NCBI RefSeq assembly: GCF_022179445.1
Contig: NZ_BPQU01000006.1
Span: 124,001-188,000 of the forward strand
Length of the DNA: 64,000 nucleotides
Reading direction: 5' to 3'
Source: Methylobacterium mesophilicum
GTDB lineage: Bacteria; Pseudomonadota; Alphaproteobacteria; Rhizobiales; Beijerinckiaceae
The notes under the pieces were generated by a model, which ran no database searches, had not been told where the DNA came from, and saw nothing but the letters and a program-made list of their open reading frames with translations. The position numbers and the translations under genes are program-made. Shown here piece after piece: positions 27,802-36,643 of the stretch (position 1 is the first letter of the stretch; the number at the start of each line of letters is the position of its first letter).

Positions 27802-28794
27802 ATGAAAGCAATGCGAACGACCGCTCTCACGATGCAAAAGATCTTTCATCGCATTGCGCAATGGCCGTCCAAAACAACACATTCGGTCTACTCGCTTGGT
27901 CCGATCAAACGCAGATCGATCGATAACCGGGCCTCTTTCATCAAGGCCTACAGTCACGAATTGCCGACCTTGACGCATCAAGAGACGTCACTGGCGCAGG
28001 CTTTGAATGAGCAGGGCTTCTGCAGGGCCGACATGGATTCATTCGAGTCCTTCAAGGCGAGCCGATTTCGCGCAGCCGCCAATGAGATTTATGATCTGAC
28101 GGAACGAACCTACATCGCAACAGGCAAGAATATCGATGTCATAAAGCTGCTCGGCGCACATCCATCTTTGATGGATCAATTCAAGACCATTTTCTGCGCC
28201 GGGTTGGATATCAAGTTTCTAAAAATTATTGAGCATTATCTGAAGCTCCCCGTTGCGTTCGGGGGCGTAGATATATTCTTCACTGTTGCCGATGGTTTAG
28301 AGAGGGGCGCGAGAACTTGGCATAAAGATAGCGAAGACAGCCCGATGGTGAAAGTTGCCATCTACCTGAATGATGTCGGCGACGACGACGGTCCGTTTGA
28401 AATTCTTCATTTGCAGCATAAGACCCCCGATTTCGAAAAATCACGAGGCTTCAAGCAGCAAACATTGATACATGCTCAAAACGAGGGCAAGATCGATTTC
28501 GACATCACAACCTTCACGGGCCCGGCGGGGTCCGTCATATTTTGCGACACATCGAAATATTACCACAGGGGTAAGCCTGCGACAGGCAAAAATCGCAGGG
28601 CCTTGTTTTATAACTACTATGCCAGCCGGCCCTTGACCCCGTACTTTTGCCCAAATCCACCGTTCTCCCCGGATAAAATGAGAGATCTGGTTTCCGATCT
28701 ATCGCCGACACAACAAGCAGCGGCGTTGTGGCGCGAGAATTTACCGCGGTTTGATAAAGTGGTAACCAAGAGAAAGCCGTATCTGAACGTATAA
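27802..28794 (+). CDS. Phytanoyl-CoA dioxygenase-like Fe(II)/2-oxoglutarate oxygenase
   Basis: A 330-residue protein. The iron ligands are visible as HKD (His174, Asp176 in ARTWHKDSED) and a distal His255 in KYYHRGKPA, with Arg265/Arg266 suited to bind 2-oxoglutarate. The segment VKVAIYLNDVGDDDGPFEIL is typical of the phytanoyl-CoA dioxygenase fold. GC content is clearly lower than in the surroundings and the gene stands alone between two intergenic stretches of about 500 bases, suggesting lateral transfer. The start is uncertain: ATGs at residues 1, 4 and 11 have no strong ribosome-binding site. Confidence 0.8.
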   Translation: MKAMRTTALTMQKIFHRIAQWPSKTTHSVYSLGPIKRRSIDNRASFIKAYSHELPTLTHQETSLAQALNEQGFCRADMDSFESFKASRFRAAANEIYDLTERTYIATGKNIDVIKLLGAHPSLMDQFKTIFCAGLDIKFLKIIEHYLKLPVAFGGVDIFFTVADGLERGARTWHKDSEDSPMVKVAIYLNDVGDDDGPFEILHLQHKTPDFEKSRGFKQQTLIHAQNEGKIDFDITTFTGPAGSVIFCDTSKYYHRGKPATGKNRRALFYNYYASRPLTPYFCPNPPFSPDKMRDLVSDLSPTQQAAALWRENLPRFDKVVTKRKPYLNV

Positions 28795-29372
28795 CGTGTC
28801 GCATCTTTGGGTTCGGTGAAATTGACAGGCTTTTGCCGGGAAATGGAATTTCCCCGTGGCGGCAGGGACCGGGCGCAGACAATCCTCGAGGGTGCGGCCG
28901 AGGCGACAGCCGTTCAGGGCGGCTAATGGCGCGGCCGACGAACGAAGCTCGGTCACGAGCAGTGTAGTGTTTTCAAAAAACAAGAACGGATTGAAATTCG
29001 TCTCCTTTATATTGAAGTATCAAGTAAAAATTTGCGCATATCGGCGTTCGCGCGCATGTTGCAGAGCAACCGAGGCTCCGAGCGCGCGTCGCCGAGGAGG
29101 ATACGGGTTCGGCGGCGCGCGTTGAGTCACGGAGTGAGAGCCCGCCGTTTCAAGGTGTTCGCAACGGGTTGGATAGGGAGCGTCCCGCCTGTCCAACGCG
29201 CAAGATGTTCACCGAGGCCGTTCCGACAGCAACCCGGTCATCCCGGGGCGCCGCGCTGAACGCCAGGACGGAGCGGGTCGCGTCATCCGGCCGGAGCCGG
29301 ATTCATCCCGGGCGCCGTGTCGCGGCCCCGGGGTGACGCGGCGGGTGTCCGGGCGGCTTGAGCAATTTCCCG
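28795..29372. other. Intergenic region with a palindromic repeat
   Basis: The left half continues the low-GC character of the dioxygenase gene; the right half returns to normal GC and ends with the inverted repeat at 29237-29337. No gene is supported. Confidence 0.5.
29237..29337. repeat. Inverted repeat element, REP-like
   Basis: Outer arms GTCATCCCGGGGC (29237-29249) and GCCCCGGGGTGAC (29325-29337) pair at 12 of 13 positions and enclose a GC-rich centre containing GGAGCCGGATTCATCCCGGG. The layout matches the GTCAT(T/C)CCGGGGC...GACG elements scattered between genes of many Rhizobiales; family assignment by memory only. Confidence 0.55.
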
Positions 29373-29870
29373 TCACGGCCGCACGGCGGTGACCTCGATC
29401 TCCACCAGCCAGCCCGGATTGGCCAGAGCCGCGACCTGCACGGCCGAGCGGGTCGGCAGGTTCGGCTGGGCCGCCGTACCGAACCTCTCGCGGTAGGATT
29501 CCATCAACCCGGCGAAATCCATCCGCCCGCCCTTGGCCGGGTCGCCGACCAAAAAGACCGTCATCTTCACCACGTCGCGCAGCGACAGGTTCCGGCGCTT
29601 CAGGGCCGCCTCGATGGAGGCCAGGGTCGAGGCGGTCTGGGCGCGGGTATCCCCGAAGGCGGCGACCGTGTTCTTCTCGGCGTTGGGATCGGTCACCGCC
29701 GGCCCGAAGCCGCTGAGATAGACGGTGGCGTGTCCGGCCGGCACCTCCACCGCCTCCGAGATCGGGAAGTCCGAGCCCGGGATCGGGTGCCGGGTGATGT
29801 CCTCGGCCGAAGCCGGCCCGGCCAGCAGGGCCAGCGCGAGGGTTGTGGAAATCAGGGTCCGTTCGATCAT
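29373..29870 (-). CDS. Exported RidA family protein
   Basis: A 165-residue protein: signal peptide MIERTLISTTLALALLAGPASA, then a RidA/YjgF domain with VYLSGFGPAVTD, QTASTLASIEAAL, DVVKMTVFLVGD and PTRSAVQVAALANPGWLVEIEVTAV, including the arginine used by RidA to bind the carboxylate of imine substrates. RidA hydrolyses reactive 2-imino acids to keto acids and ammonia. An exported copy is unusual and fits its operon: it overlaps the cytochrome c gene by 4 bases, which in turn overlaps the amine oxidase gene. Confidence 0.88.
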   Translation of the reverse strand: MIERTLISTTLALALLAGPASAEDITRHPIPGSDFPISEAVEVPAGHATVYLSGFGPAVTDPNAEKNTVAAFGDTRAQTASTLASIEAALKRRNLSLRDVVKMTVFLVGDPAKGGRMDFAGLMESYRERFGTAAQPNLPTRSAVQVAALANPGWLVEIEVTAVRP

Positions 29871-30292
29871 GGCCGTGCCGCTTTCACATCCTCGGGGGCG
29901 ACCGCGTCGCCGTAAGGGTTGTCGAAATGGGTGCGGACGTAGTTCACCACCTCCGCGACCTGGGTGTCGCTCATCATGCGCCCGAGCGGGGGCATGCCGC
30001 GCAGGCCGTACAGCATCACCGTGACGGGATAGCCGGCGCTGGCGAGTTTTTGGTTGTGCCGGAGCGCCGGATAGGCGGCGGCGCCGACCGCGCCCTCCCC
30101 GCCCGCCTGGTGGCAGGCGGCGCAGACCTGGGCGTAGAGCGCCGCGCCCCCGGACTCCATGAAGGTCTTGCCCTCGCTCATCGCCGGGCCGGCCGACGGG
30201 ACGGCCGCGTGGAGGGCGTGCTCCTGCGCGGCGGCGGCGGTGCCGGTGGCGAGGAGCAGCGCCAGGATTCGGGTGATCGAAGACACACTCAT
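29867..30292 (-). CDS. Periplasmic class I cytochrome c
   Basis: A 141-residue protein starting at ATG 30292 with a signal peptide (ITRILALLLATGTAAAA). It has one haem c site, CAACH (in YAQVCAACHQAGGEG), and a distal methionine candidate in GLRGMPPLGRMMSD, followed by the helix VAEVVNYVRTHF, the usual class I pattern. It overlaps both neighbours by 4 bases (ATGA), so it is likely the electron acceptor of the upstream oxidase. Confidence 0.92.
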   Translation of the reverse strand: MSVSSITRILALLLATGTAAAAQEHALHAAVPSAGPAMSEGKTFMESGGAALYAQVCAACHQAGGEGAVGAAAYPALRHNQKLASAGYPVTVMLYGLRGMPPLGRMMSDTQVAEVVNYVRTHFDNPYGDAVAPEDVKAARP

Positions 30293-31884
30293 GCCGCCAG
30301 GACCCTCTTGTGAAGCCGCGTGACCGCGTCGAGCGCCGAGAGGATCGCGCCCTCCTGCCAGGCCGGGATGTACGAGGCGTGCTCGCCGGCCAGCATGATC
30401 CGCCCGTCGATCGCGCAGAGGTTGTCGTAGTGCTGGGCCCGCGCCTCGTCGGTCCAATCGCCGGCGCAGCCCAGGGTGAACGGCACCCGGTGCCAGGCCA
30501 CCGCGATCCCGGTCTCGAACTCGGTGCGGTATTGCGGGTGGATCTGGCTGCCGTAGGCCACCGCCCGGCGCACCCGCTCGGCGGGGCTGAGCGCCGTGAA
30601 TTCGTAGGAGTTCGGCCCGTTCCAGGTATAGGCGCCGAGTAGAACGCCCTTGCCGCCGGCATTATAGCCGGTCGCGGGATAGGCGATCTGGCGGATCGGC
30701 AGGTCGGTGTAGGAGATGCCGCCGAAGATGTGCTCGTCCTCCTCCCAGAACCGCCGCTTGAATTGCAGCCCGACCTTCACGGACGAGGCGTAGGGCACCG
30801 CGTCGATGGCGGCCTTCATCTTCGGGCCGACCTGGGTCGGGATCTGGCTCAGCACCGTCAGCGGCAAGGCGCAGACGCACCAATCCGCCTGGGCCTGCCG
30901 CACCGCGCCGCCATGAGCGAGATCCTGGTAGGTGGCGGTGACGCCGTGGCCATCCTGGGCGATCTGCGTGACCTTGGCGCCGTACCGGATCGTGTCCGGC
31001 GGCAGGGCGCGGGCGAAGGCCTCGCCGATCCGGCCCATGCCGCCGACCGGCTGGAACATCGTGGTCTGGAACTCGTAGAGCAGGAAGTTCTGCAGGCCGC
31101 GCCACAGCCGCGAGGTCAGGATGTCGTGCAGCGCCATCGGCTCGCCGTCGACCGGGCGTGCCGAGAGGCCGCCGCCGGGATCGTGGGCGTAGCCGCGGAA
31201 CTCCGAGGACTCGGAGCCGGCGCGATAGGCGAGGTTCTCGTCGAGGCCGCCGAGGGAGCGCAGGGCCTCGATCAGGATCTCCTGGTCCTCCTTGGAGACC
31301 TGCGCGTCCAGCGCGCCCTTGCGGGTGGCCTTGGCGAGCAGCTCGGCGGTGGCGCCGTCGAGATCGGTCTTCACCGTGCGGATCCGCTGCGGCTTGCCGC
31401 CGAAACCGGTCGCGCTGTGCACGAAGGCGTTGTGGTTGAGCTGGATGAACGGCTCCAGCGCCACCCCGAGCCGGCGGCAATAATCGAGCACGCCGTGGTG
31501 GTGATAGGGAATCCGCCAGGGGCCGGGGTTGAGGTAGAGGCCGGCGTCGAATCCGCAGCGCTGGGTTTCGCCGCCGAGTTCCGTGTAGGTGTCGCCGCCG
31601 CGCAGCGTCCAGTTCCGGCCGCCGGCGCGGGTGTTGTATTCGAGGATCTGCACCCGGTACCCGGCCCGGTGCAGCTCCAGCGCCGTGGTCATGCCGGCGA
31701 GCCCCGCCCCGAGGACCAGCACCGAGGCGCCCTTTGGGTCGCCGTCGAGCCGGATCGGCCCGCGATAGGGCGATTCCTCGGCGAACCCGAGGCTGGTCAT
31801 CACCTGATAGGCCGCCCCGCTCCCGGCGGCGGCGCCGACCATCGCAATCAATTTGCGTCGACTGAACCCCGATGCCTCTGCCAT
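30289..31884 (-). CDS. Tat-exported flavin amine/L-amino-acid oxidase-like protein
   Basis: A 531-residue protein with a twin-arginine signal (SGFSRRKLIAMVGAAAGSG). The FAD-binding site is VLVLGAGLAGMTTALELHRAGYRVQILE, with the GG-doublet RAGGRNWT after it; the C-terminal end GRIMLAGEHASYIPAWQEGAI is typical of flavin monoamine and L-amino-acid oxidases. First gene of a coupled operon with a cytochrome c and an exported RidA. It probably oxidises an amine or amino acid in the periplasm and passes electrons to the cytochrome rather than oxygen; substrate unknown. Confidence 0.88.
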   Translation of the reverse strand: MAEASGFSRRKLIAMVGAAAGSGAAYQVMTSLGFAEESPYRGPIRLDGDPKGASVLVLGAGLAGMTTALELHRAGYRVQILEYNTRAGGRNWTLRGGDTYTELGGETQRCGFDAGLYLNPGPWRIPYHHHGVLDYCRRLGVALEPFIQLNHNAFVHSATGFGGKPQRIRTVKTDLDGATAELLAKATRKGALDAQVSKEDQEILIEALRSLGGLDENLAYRAGSESSEFRGYAHDPGGGLSARPVDGEPMALHDILTSRLWRGLQNFLLYEFQTTMFQPVGGMGRIGEAFARALPPDTIRYGAKVTQIAQDGHGVTATYQDLAHGGAVRQAQADWCVCALPLTVLSQIPTQVGPKMKAAIDAVPYASSVKVGLQFKRRFWEEDEHIFGGISYTDLPIRQIAYPATGYNAGGKGVLLGAYTWNGPNSYEFTALSPAERVRRAVAYGSQIHPQYRTEFETGIAVAWHRVPFTLGCAGDWTDEARAQHYDNLCAIDGRIMLAGEHASYIPAWQEGAILSALDAVTRLHKRVLAA

Positions 31885-32298
31885 CTCGCTTCCCGTCTCC
31901 CGATCCGGATGCGTCCAGGACGGGGCAGGCTAAGCAAGTCGGAGGCCAAGTTTGGAGCCATGCAAATGAAGCGCGCCGGACGCAGCGTCCAGCCGATGGA
32001 ATGCGCCCTCGGCCTTGCAACTTAAGCGGATGTGAGACGCGGAAAACTCATCGTCCTCGGTGGTCTTGCTTCGGATCGCGCCGGGATCGCCTAAGATAGT
32101 CTTTCCGGTCCGGGTCCTCATCCCGAGATGCGGCGGCGTCGCCACGGCCACGAAGGAGCCCGCCGGCCGGCCGCGCGATCCCCGGAAGGCGCCTTCGCGG
32201 TTCGCCGCGCTCGCGGTGCGGGCCGGCGATGCCCAGCGCGTCATCACTCCCCAACCGTACGGATTGATCCGCCCGTGCGCCCCGCTACAAGCGGTTGC
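31885..32298. other. Divergent intergenic region
   Basis: Lies between the amine oxidase gene (minus) and the transglycosylase gene (plus) and must hold both promoters. No clear -35/-10 pair with correct spacing, and no repeat, was seen. Confidence 0.5.
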
Positions 32299-33219
32299 GT
32301 GATCGCCCCCCGCCTGCGCCTCCTCGCCCTCCTCCCGCTGCTCTGCGCCGGCCCGGCCGCGGCGGCCCCGTCCGAGGGGGCGACCGAGACCGTCGAGCAG
32401 GCTTTGTGCCGCCTCATCGACGATTCCGCCAAGGCGCGCGGGCTGCCGGTGCCGTTCCTGACCCGGCTGATCTGGCGCGAGAGCAGCTTTCGCGTCGGCG
32501 TGGTGAGTTCGGCCGGCGCGCAGGGCGTCGCGCAGTTCATGCCCGGCACCGCACGGGAGCGCGGCCTGCTCGACCCGTTCGATCCCGAGCAGGCGATCCC
32601 GCACGCCGCCCACCTGCTGGCCGACCTGAAGACGCAGTTCGGCAACCTCGGGCTCGCGGCGGCGGCCTATAACGGCGGTGCCGGCCGGGTCAGCAAGTGG
32701 CTGTCCGGCGAGGGCGGCCTGCCCGCCGAGACCCGGGCCTACGTCGCCGCCATCACGGGAATGCCCGCCGAGGATTGGCGCGGCGGCACCGCCGGGACGA
32801 TCACGTATCCCGAGGGCGGCGCGCCGGAGGCGAAGGCCAAAGAGACCAAAGAGACCAAGGCCGAGACCAAACCCGAGGCGCCGGTCACCTGCCTGCAGGT
32901 CACGGCCAGCCTGCGCATCCCGTCGCGCGGCGACCGCTTCGCGCTGGGGCCGAACGAGGGGCCGGCGGCGCCGTGGGGCATCCAGCTCGCCGGCAACTTC
33001 TCCAAGGCGCTGGCCCTGCAGAGCTTCAACCGCGCGCGCAGCGCCTATGCCGGGGTGATCGGCGAGGCCCGGCCGATGATCATCGGCACCCGCCTGCGCA
33101 ACCGCGGCACCCGGGCGTTCTACCGGATCCGCCTCCCCGCCCAGAGCCGCCAGGCCGCCGACGACCTGTGCGGCCGCATCCGCAAGGTCGGGGGCGCCTG
33201 CATCGTGCTGCGGACCTGA
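32299..33219 (+). CDS. Lytic transglycosylase with C-terminal SPOR-like domain
   Basis: A 306-residue protein. After a signal peptide (LLALLPLLCAGPAAA) comes a Slt70-type catalytic domain: LIWRESSFRVGVVSSAGAQGVAQFMPGTA, with the catalytic Glu in ES, and AAAYNGGAGRVSKWL. A Glu/Lys-rich linker (TKETKAETKPE) leads to a C-terminal region (GIQLAGNFSKALALQSFNRAR ... ADDLCGRIRKVGGACIVLRT) that looks like a SPOR peptidoglycan-binding domain. It cleaves murein glycan strands in the periplasm. The GTG start at 32299 is set by the signal peptide and is not certain. Confidence 0.87.
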   Translation: MIAPRLRLLALLPLLCAGPAAAAPSEGATETVEQALCRLIDDSAKARGLPVPFLTRLIWRESSFRVGVVSSAGAQGVAQFMPGTARERGLLDPFDPEQAIPHAAHLLADLKTQFGNLGLAAAAYNGGAGRVSKWLSGEGGLPAETRAYVAAITGMPAEDWRGGTAGTITYPEGGAPEAKAKETKETKAETKPEAPVTCLQVTASLRIPSRGDRFALGPNEGPAAPWGIQLAGNFSKALALQSFNRARSAYAGVIGEARPMIIGTRLRNRGTRAFYRIRLPAQSRQAADDLCGRIRKVGGACIVLRT

Positions 33220-33302
33220 TTTTTTAACCGCTGCCCCGCTCGCGTCATCAATCCGCCCCGAGCGGAGCCCTGAATGGGCCAATCAGGGCAACCGGACGGG
33301 AT

Positions 33303-34205
33303 ATGACACGGCTCCTCATCGCGCTTGCCAGCCTCCTCGGCCTCGGCCTCGCGGCGTACGCTTTCACCGCCGCCTCGCCGCTGACCCTGTTCGACGCGAT
33401 CGGCCCGCGCGACGCCGGCGGCCGCCTCGCGGCGCGCGACCAGGCCTTCGGCGAGGGGACACGGCGCCGGCTCGACGTCTACGTCCCCACGGTGGCGGCC
33501 GAGAAGGCGCCCGTGCTGGTGTTCTTCTACGGCGGCTCCTGGCAGAGCGGCTCCAAGGACGACTACGCCTTCGTCGGCCACGCGCTGGCCGCCCAGGGCT
33601 TCGTGACGGTGCTGCCCGATTACCGGCTCTACCCGGAGGCGCCGTTCCCCGGGTTCCTCAAGGACGGCGCCGCGGCGATCGCCTGGGTGCGGGACAACAT
33701 CGCGGCCTATGGCGGCGACCCCCGCCGCATCGTGCTCGCCGGCCATTCGGCCGGGGCCTACAACGCCGTGATGCTCGGGCTCGATCCGCGCTACCTCAAT
33801 GCCGCCGGTGTCGACCCCAAGGTGATCAAGGCGGTGGCGGGCCTGTCCGGCCCCTACGACTTCCTGCCGCTCGACCAGGACACCACGACCAAGGTGTTCG
33901 GGCAGGCCCCCGACCTGCCCCTGACGCAGCCGATGACCTTCGCGGGCCCGCTCTCGCCGCCGACCTTCCTGGCCTCCGGCGATTCCGACACCGTGGTGAA
34001 GCCGAGGCACACGGTCAGCCTCGCCGCCAAGCTGCGCGCCGCCCACGTGCCCGTGCAGGAGCGGGTCTATGCCGGGCTCGACCACAAGGACACGCTGCTG
34101 GCGCTGTCGGTGACGTTCCGCTCCAAGGCCCCGGAACTCGCCGAGATGGCCTCGTTCCTGATGCGCCAGGCCGCCGGGCGGTCGCAATACACCATGCGGC
34201 GGTAG
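33303..34205 (+). CDS. Alpha/beta hydrolase (carboxylesterase-like)
   Basis: A 300-residue protein with an N-terminal hydrophobic segment (LLIALASLLGLGLAAYAF), an oxyanion-type YGGSWQSGS, the nucleophile elbow GHSAGAYNA and a C-terminal DHKD with the probable catalytic His. The pattern is that of HSL/BD-FAE-like esterases. A membrane anchor or uncleaved signal would place it at or outside the inner membrane. Substrate unknown. Confidence 0.85.
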   Translation: MTRLLIALASLLGLGLAAYAFTAASPLTLFDAIGPRDAGGRLAARDQAFGEGTRRRLDVYVPTVAAEKAPVLVFFYGGSWQSGSKDDYAFVGHALAAQGFVTVLPDYRLYPEAPFPGFLKDGAAAIAWVRDNIAAYGGDPRRIVLAGHSAGAYNAVMLGLDPRYLNAAGVDPKVIKAVAGLSGPYDFLPLDQDTTTKVFGQAPDLPLTQPMTFAGPLSPPTFLASGDSDTVVKPRHTVSLAAKLRAAHVPVQERVYAGLDHKDTLLALSVTFRSKAPELAEMASFLMRQAAGRSQYTMRR

Positions 34206-34216
34206 GGCCGCACCAC

Positions 34217-35800
34217 TCAGCGCCGGCCCGGAATCTCGACCGTCCGCGCGATCCCGATGGCGCGCAGGAACGCCGGATCGTGGCTGACCACGAGCAGCGC
34301 GCCGTCATAGCCCCGCAACGCCCCCTCCAGCAGCGCGACGGACTCGATGTCGAGGTGGTTGGTCGGCTCGTCGAGGATCAGCAGCCAGGGCGCCTCCTTC
34401 CGACCGAGGAGGGCGGCGAGCCCGGCGCGCAGGCGCTCGCCGCCCGAGAGCGTGTCCACCCGCCGCCCGGCCTCGCGGTTGCGGAAGGCGAAGCGGGCGC
34501 AGACCGCATAGGCCTCCCGTTCACTCAGACCCTCGTTTAGGCGGCGGACATTGGCCAGGATGCTGGCGGCGGGGTCGAGCAACCCGACATGCTGGTCGAG
34601 CATGGCGACCCGGCCCTCCGCCCGCCGCACCCGGCCCTTGACCGGCATCGTTGAACCCGCCGCCACCGTCAGCAGGGTCGTCTTGCCCGCGCCGTTCGGG
34701 CCCTCAACCGCCACCCGCTCCGGACCGGTGATCGCGAGCGTCCAGGGACCGAGCGGGCCGCCGCCGGGATCGGCGACGACATCCTCCAGGGCGAGCAGGT
34801 CGGCCCCCGAGGGCAGCCCGCTCGGCGGCAGGGAAATGGTCAGCGGCGCCAGCACCTCGACCCGCCCCCGCGCCGCCTCGGCCCGGGCGGCGGCATCCCC
34901 GATCAGCCGCTCGCCGACGGCGCGGACGCGGGCGCCGGTCTTCTCGGCGCGCTCTGCCCGGGCGCCGAGCAGGATCTTCGGCTCCGATCCTTTGGCCGCC
35001 GCGGCGCGGCCGGCCCTGTCGCGCCGGGCCTTGGCTTCGCGTTCCTGCCGTGCGGCCTCGCGCACGTCGCGCAACTGGATGTCGGCCCGCTCCAATTCGG
35101 CGGCGGCGCGGGCCCGCTCGGTCTCCCGCCAGGCCGCGAAGGCGGACCAGCCGCCACCGACGATCCGAACCCCGAGGGGCGTCAGTTCGACGATGCGATC
35201 GACATGCTCCAGCAGAGCGCGGTCGTGGCTCGCCACCAGCACCCCGCCGCGCCAACCGCGCAGCAGCGACTGGATCGCGTCCCGCCCGGACCCGTCGAGA
35301 TTGTTGGTCGGCTCGTCGAGCAGGATGAGATCGGGCGTCTCGGCCAGAAGGCGCGCGATGCCGACCCGCGTGCGCTCGCCGCCCGACAGCGTACCCATCC
35401 GGCGGTCGAGGGGCCATCCGGGCAGGCCGGCTTCCGCGAGCGCGGTCGCGATGCGCGGTTCCAGGGTCCAGTCTGCGGCATCGAGGTCGTCGGGGCTGCC
35501 GGTTCCGGCCAGCACCCGCTCCAGCGTCGCCAACCGGGCGGCGATCCCGAGCGCGTCCGCGAGCGTGCAGTCGCCCGGCCAGTCCTGTCGGAGCAGGCCG
35601 ACCGAACCCGAGCGTTGCAGGCTACCGGCGGCGGGCTCGGCCTCACCCGCGACGACGCGCAGGAGCGACGACTTGCCGGAGCCGTTGCGGCCGACCAGCC
35701 CGACCCGCTCGTTCCCGAGCGACAGACTCAGATCGTCGAAGAGGGTCTGGCCCTCAGGCGTGCGGAGGGCGAGACCGTCCAGGGTGAGGAATGCGGACAT
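34217..35800 (-). CDS. ABC-F family ATPase
   Basis: A 527-residue protein with two ABC domains in one chain and no membrane part: Walker A GRNGSGKSS (residues about 37-45) and GPNGAGKTT, signatures LSGGERTRVG and LSGGERLRAG, Walker B LILLDEPTNNLD and LLILDEPTNHLD. A basic, coiled-coil-like linker rich in Arg, Ala and Glu lies between. ABC-F proteins act on the ribosome (translation factors or antibiotic resistance); the subfamily is not clear. Confidence 0.92.
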   Translation of the reverse strand: MSAFLTLDGLALRTPEGQTLFDDLSLSLGNERVGLVGRNGSGKSSLLRVVAGEAEPAAGSLQRSGSVGLLRQDWPGDCTLADALGIAARLATLERVLAGTGSPDDLDAADWTLEPRIATALAEAGLPGWPLDRRMGTLSGGERTRVGIARLLAETPDLILLDEPTNNLDGSGRDAIQSLLRGWRGGVLVASHDRALLEHVDRIVELTPLGVRIVGGGWSAFAAWRETERARAAAELERADIQLRDVREAARQEREAKARRDRAGRAAAAKGSEPKILLGARAERAEKTGARVRAVGERLIGDAAARAEAARGRVEVLAPLTISLPPSGLPSGADLLALEDVVADPGGGPLGPWTLAITGPERVAVEGPNGAGKTTLLTVAAGSTMPVKGRVRRAEGRVAMLDQHVGLLDPAASILANVRRLNEGLSEREAYAVCARFAFRNREAGRRVDTLSGGERLRAGLAALLGRKEAPWLLILDEPTNHLDIESVALLEGALRGYDGALLVVSHDPAFLRAIGIARTVEIPGRR

Positions 35801-35968
35801 AGCGAGCCGGGAGCGTGGACGAGACGGGGCGAAGAGTGGTGTTCGTCCTGTCGTTCACGGCGGCGCACTCCTTCTGGGCTCCAGAGGAAAGCTAGAACCG
35901 CCGGGCTGGGTGGCGCAACCCGGGGCCGACGATCGCCGCGCGCGCAAGGGCGCGATGTGGCGCGGCGG

Positions 35969-36589
35969 TCACGCCAGCACCGGCACGTGCGGGGCGCAGG
36001 TCCGGGGCAGGACGCCGGTGAGGCGCGGATCGGGTGCGACTTCGACCGCGACGGCGCAGGGCGTGAAGCCGGAGCGGCGGTAGAGACCGAGCGCCCCGGG
36101 ATGGTCGAACGTGCAGGTATGCACCCAGAACCGCCGGATCGGGTGCGACCAGGCGCTTTGGATCGCCGCGTCGATCAGCGGGCGGCCGAGCCCCTGCCCG
36201 ACCGCGCTCGGGATGAGGCCGAGGAAGGCCAGCTCGCAGGTGTCCGGTTCGCGGAAGTCGAGCTCCAGCAGGCCGAGATCCGTGCCGTCCCGGCGCAGCG
36301 CCAGGATCTCGACGCGCGGATCGTCGAGGATCGTCTGCAGCGCCGCGTCCGGCAGGGTCAGGCGCGAGAACCACAGCCAGTCCGCCCCGACGGCCCGATA
36401 CAGCCTGCGGTAGGTCTCGCAATCCGGCCGGACGAGGCGGTGCAGCGCCGTCCCGGCCGGGAAAGGCCGCGCTGGCCGCGGGGCCGGCGGCTCGACCATC
36501 TCGAGGCTGGTGACGATGGCCGCGATGTGGCCCGGCGGGACCGCGGAAAAGCCCGGCGGCAGCTCCGGCGAAGACGGGTTGGTTGGCAT
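35969..36589 (-). CDS. GNAT family N-acetyltransferase
   Basis: A 206-residue protein. The acetyl-CoA site is LAFLGLIPSAVGQGLGRPLIDAAI (QGLG in the A motif), followed by HTCTFDHPGALGLYRRSGFTPC, the B motif. The substrate is unknown. The gene ends 168 bases from the ABC-F gene start on the same strand. Confidence 0.87.
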   Translation of the reverse strand: MPTNPSSPELPPGFSAVPPGHIAAIVTSLEMVEPPAPRPARPFPAGTALHRLVRPDCETYRRLYRAVGADWLWFSRLTLPDAALQTILDDPRVEILALRRDGTDLGLLELDFREPDTCELAFLGLIPSAVGQGLGRPLIDAAIQSAWSHPIRRFWVHTCTFDHPGALGLYRRSGFTPCAVAVEVAPDPRLTGVLPRTCAPHVPVLA

Positions 36590-36643
36590 CGGCTCGGAGC
36601 TGTGGCGACCGCGAAGGCCGCCACCCTATCCGATTCCCGGCCC

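Noticed and set aside
33220..33235. A T6 run after the transglycosylase stop as a Rho-independent terminator
   Set aside because: No stable hairpin is found directly before the T run.
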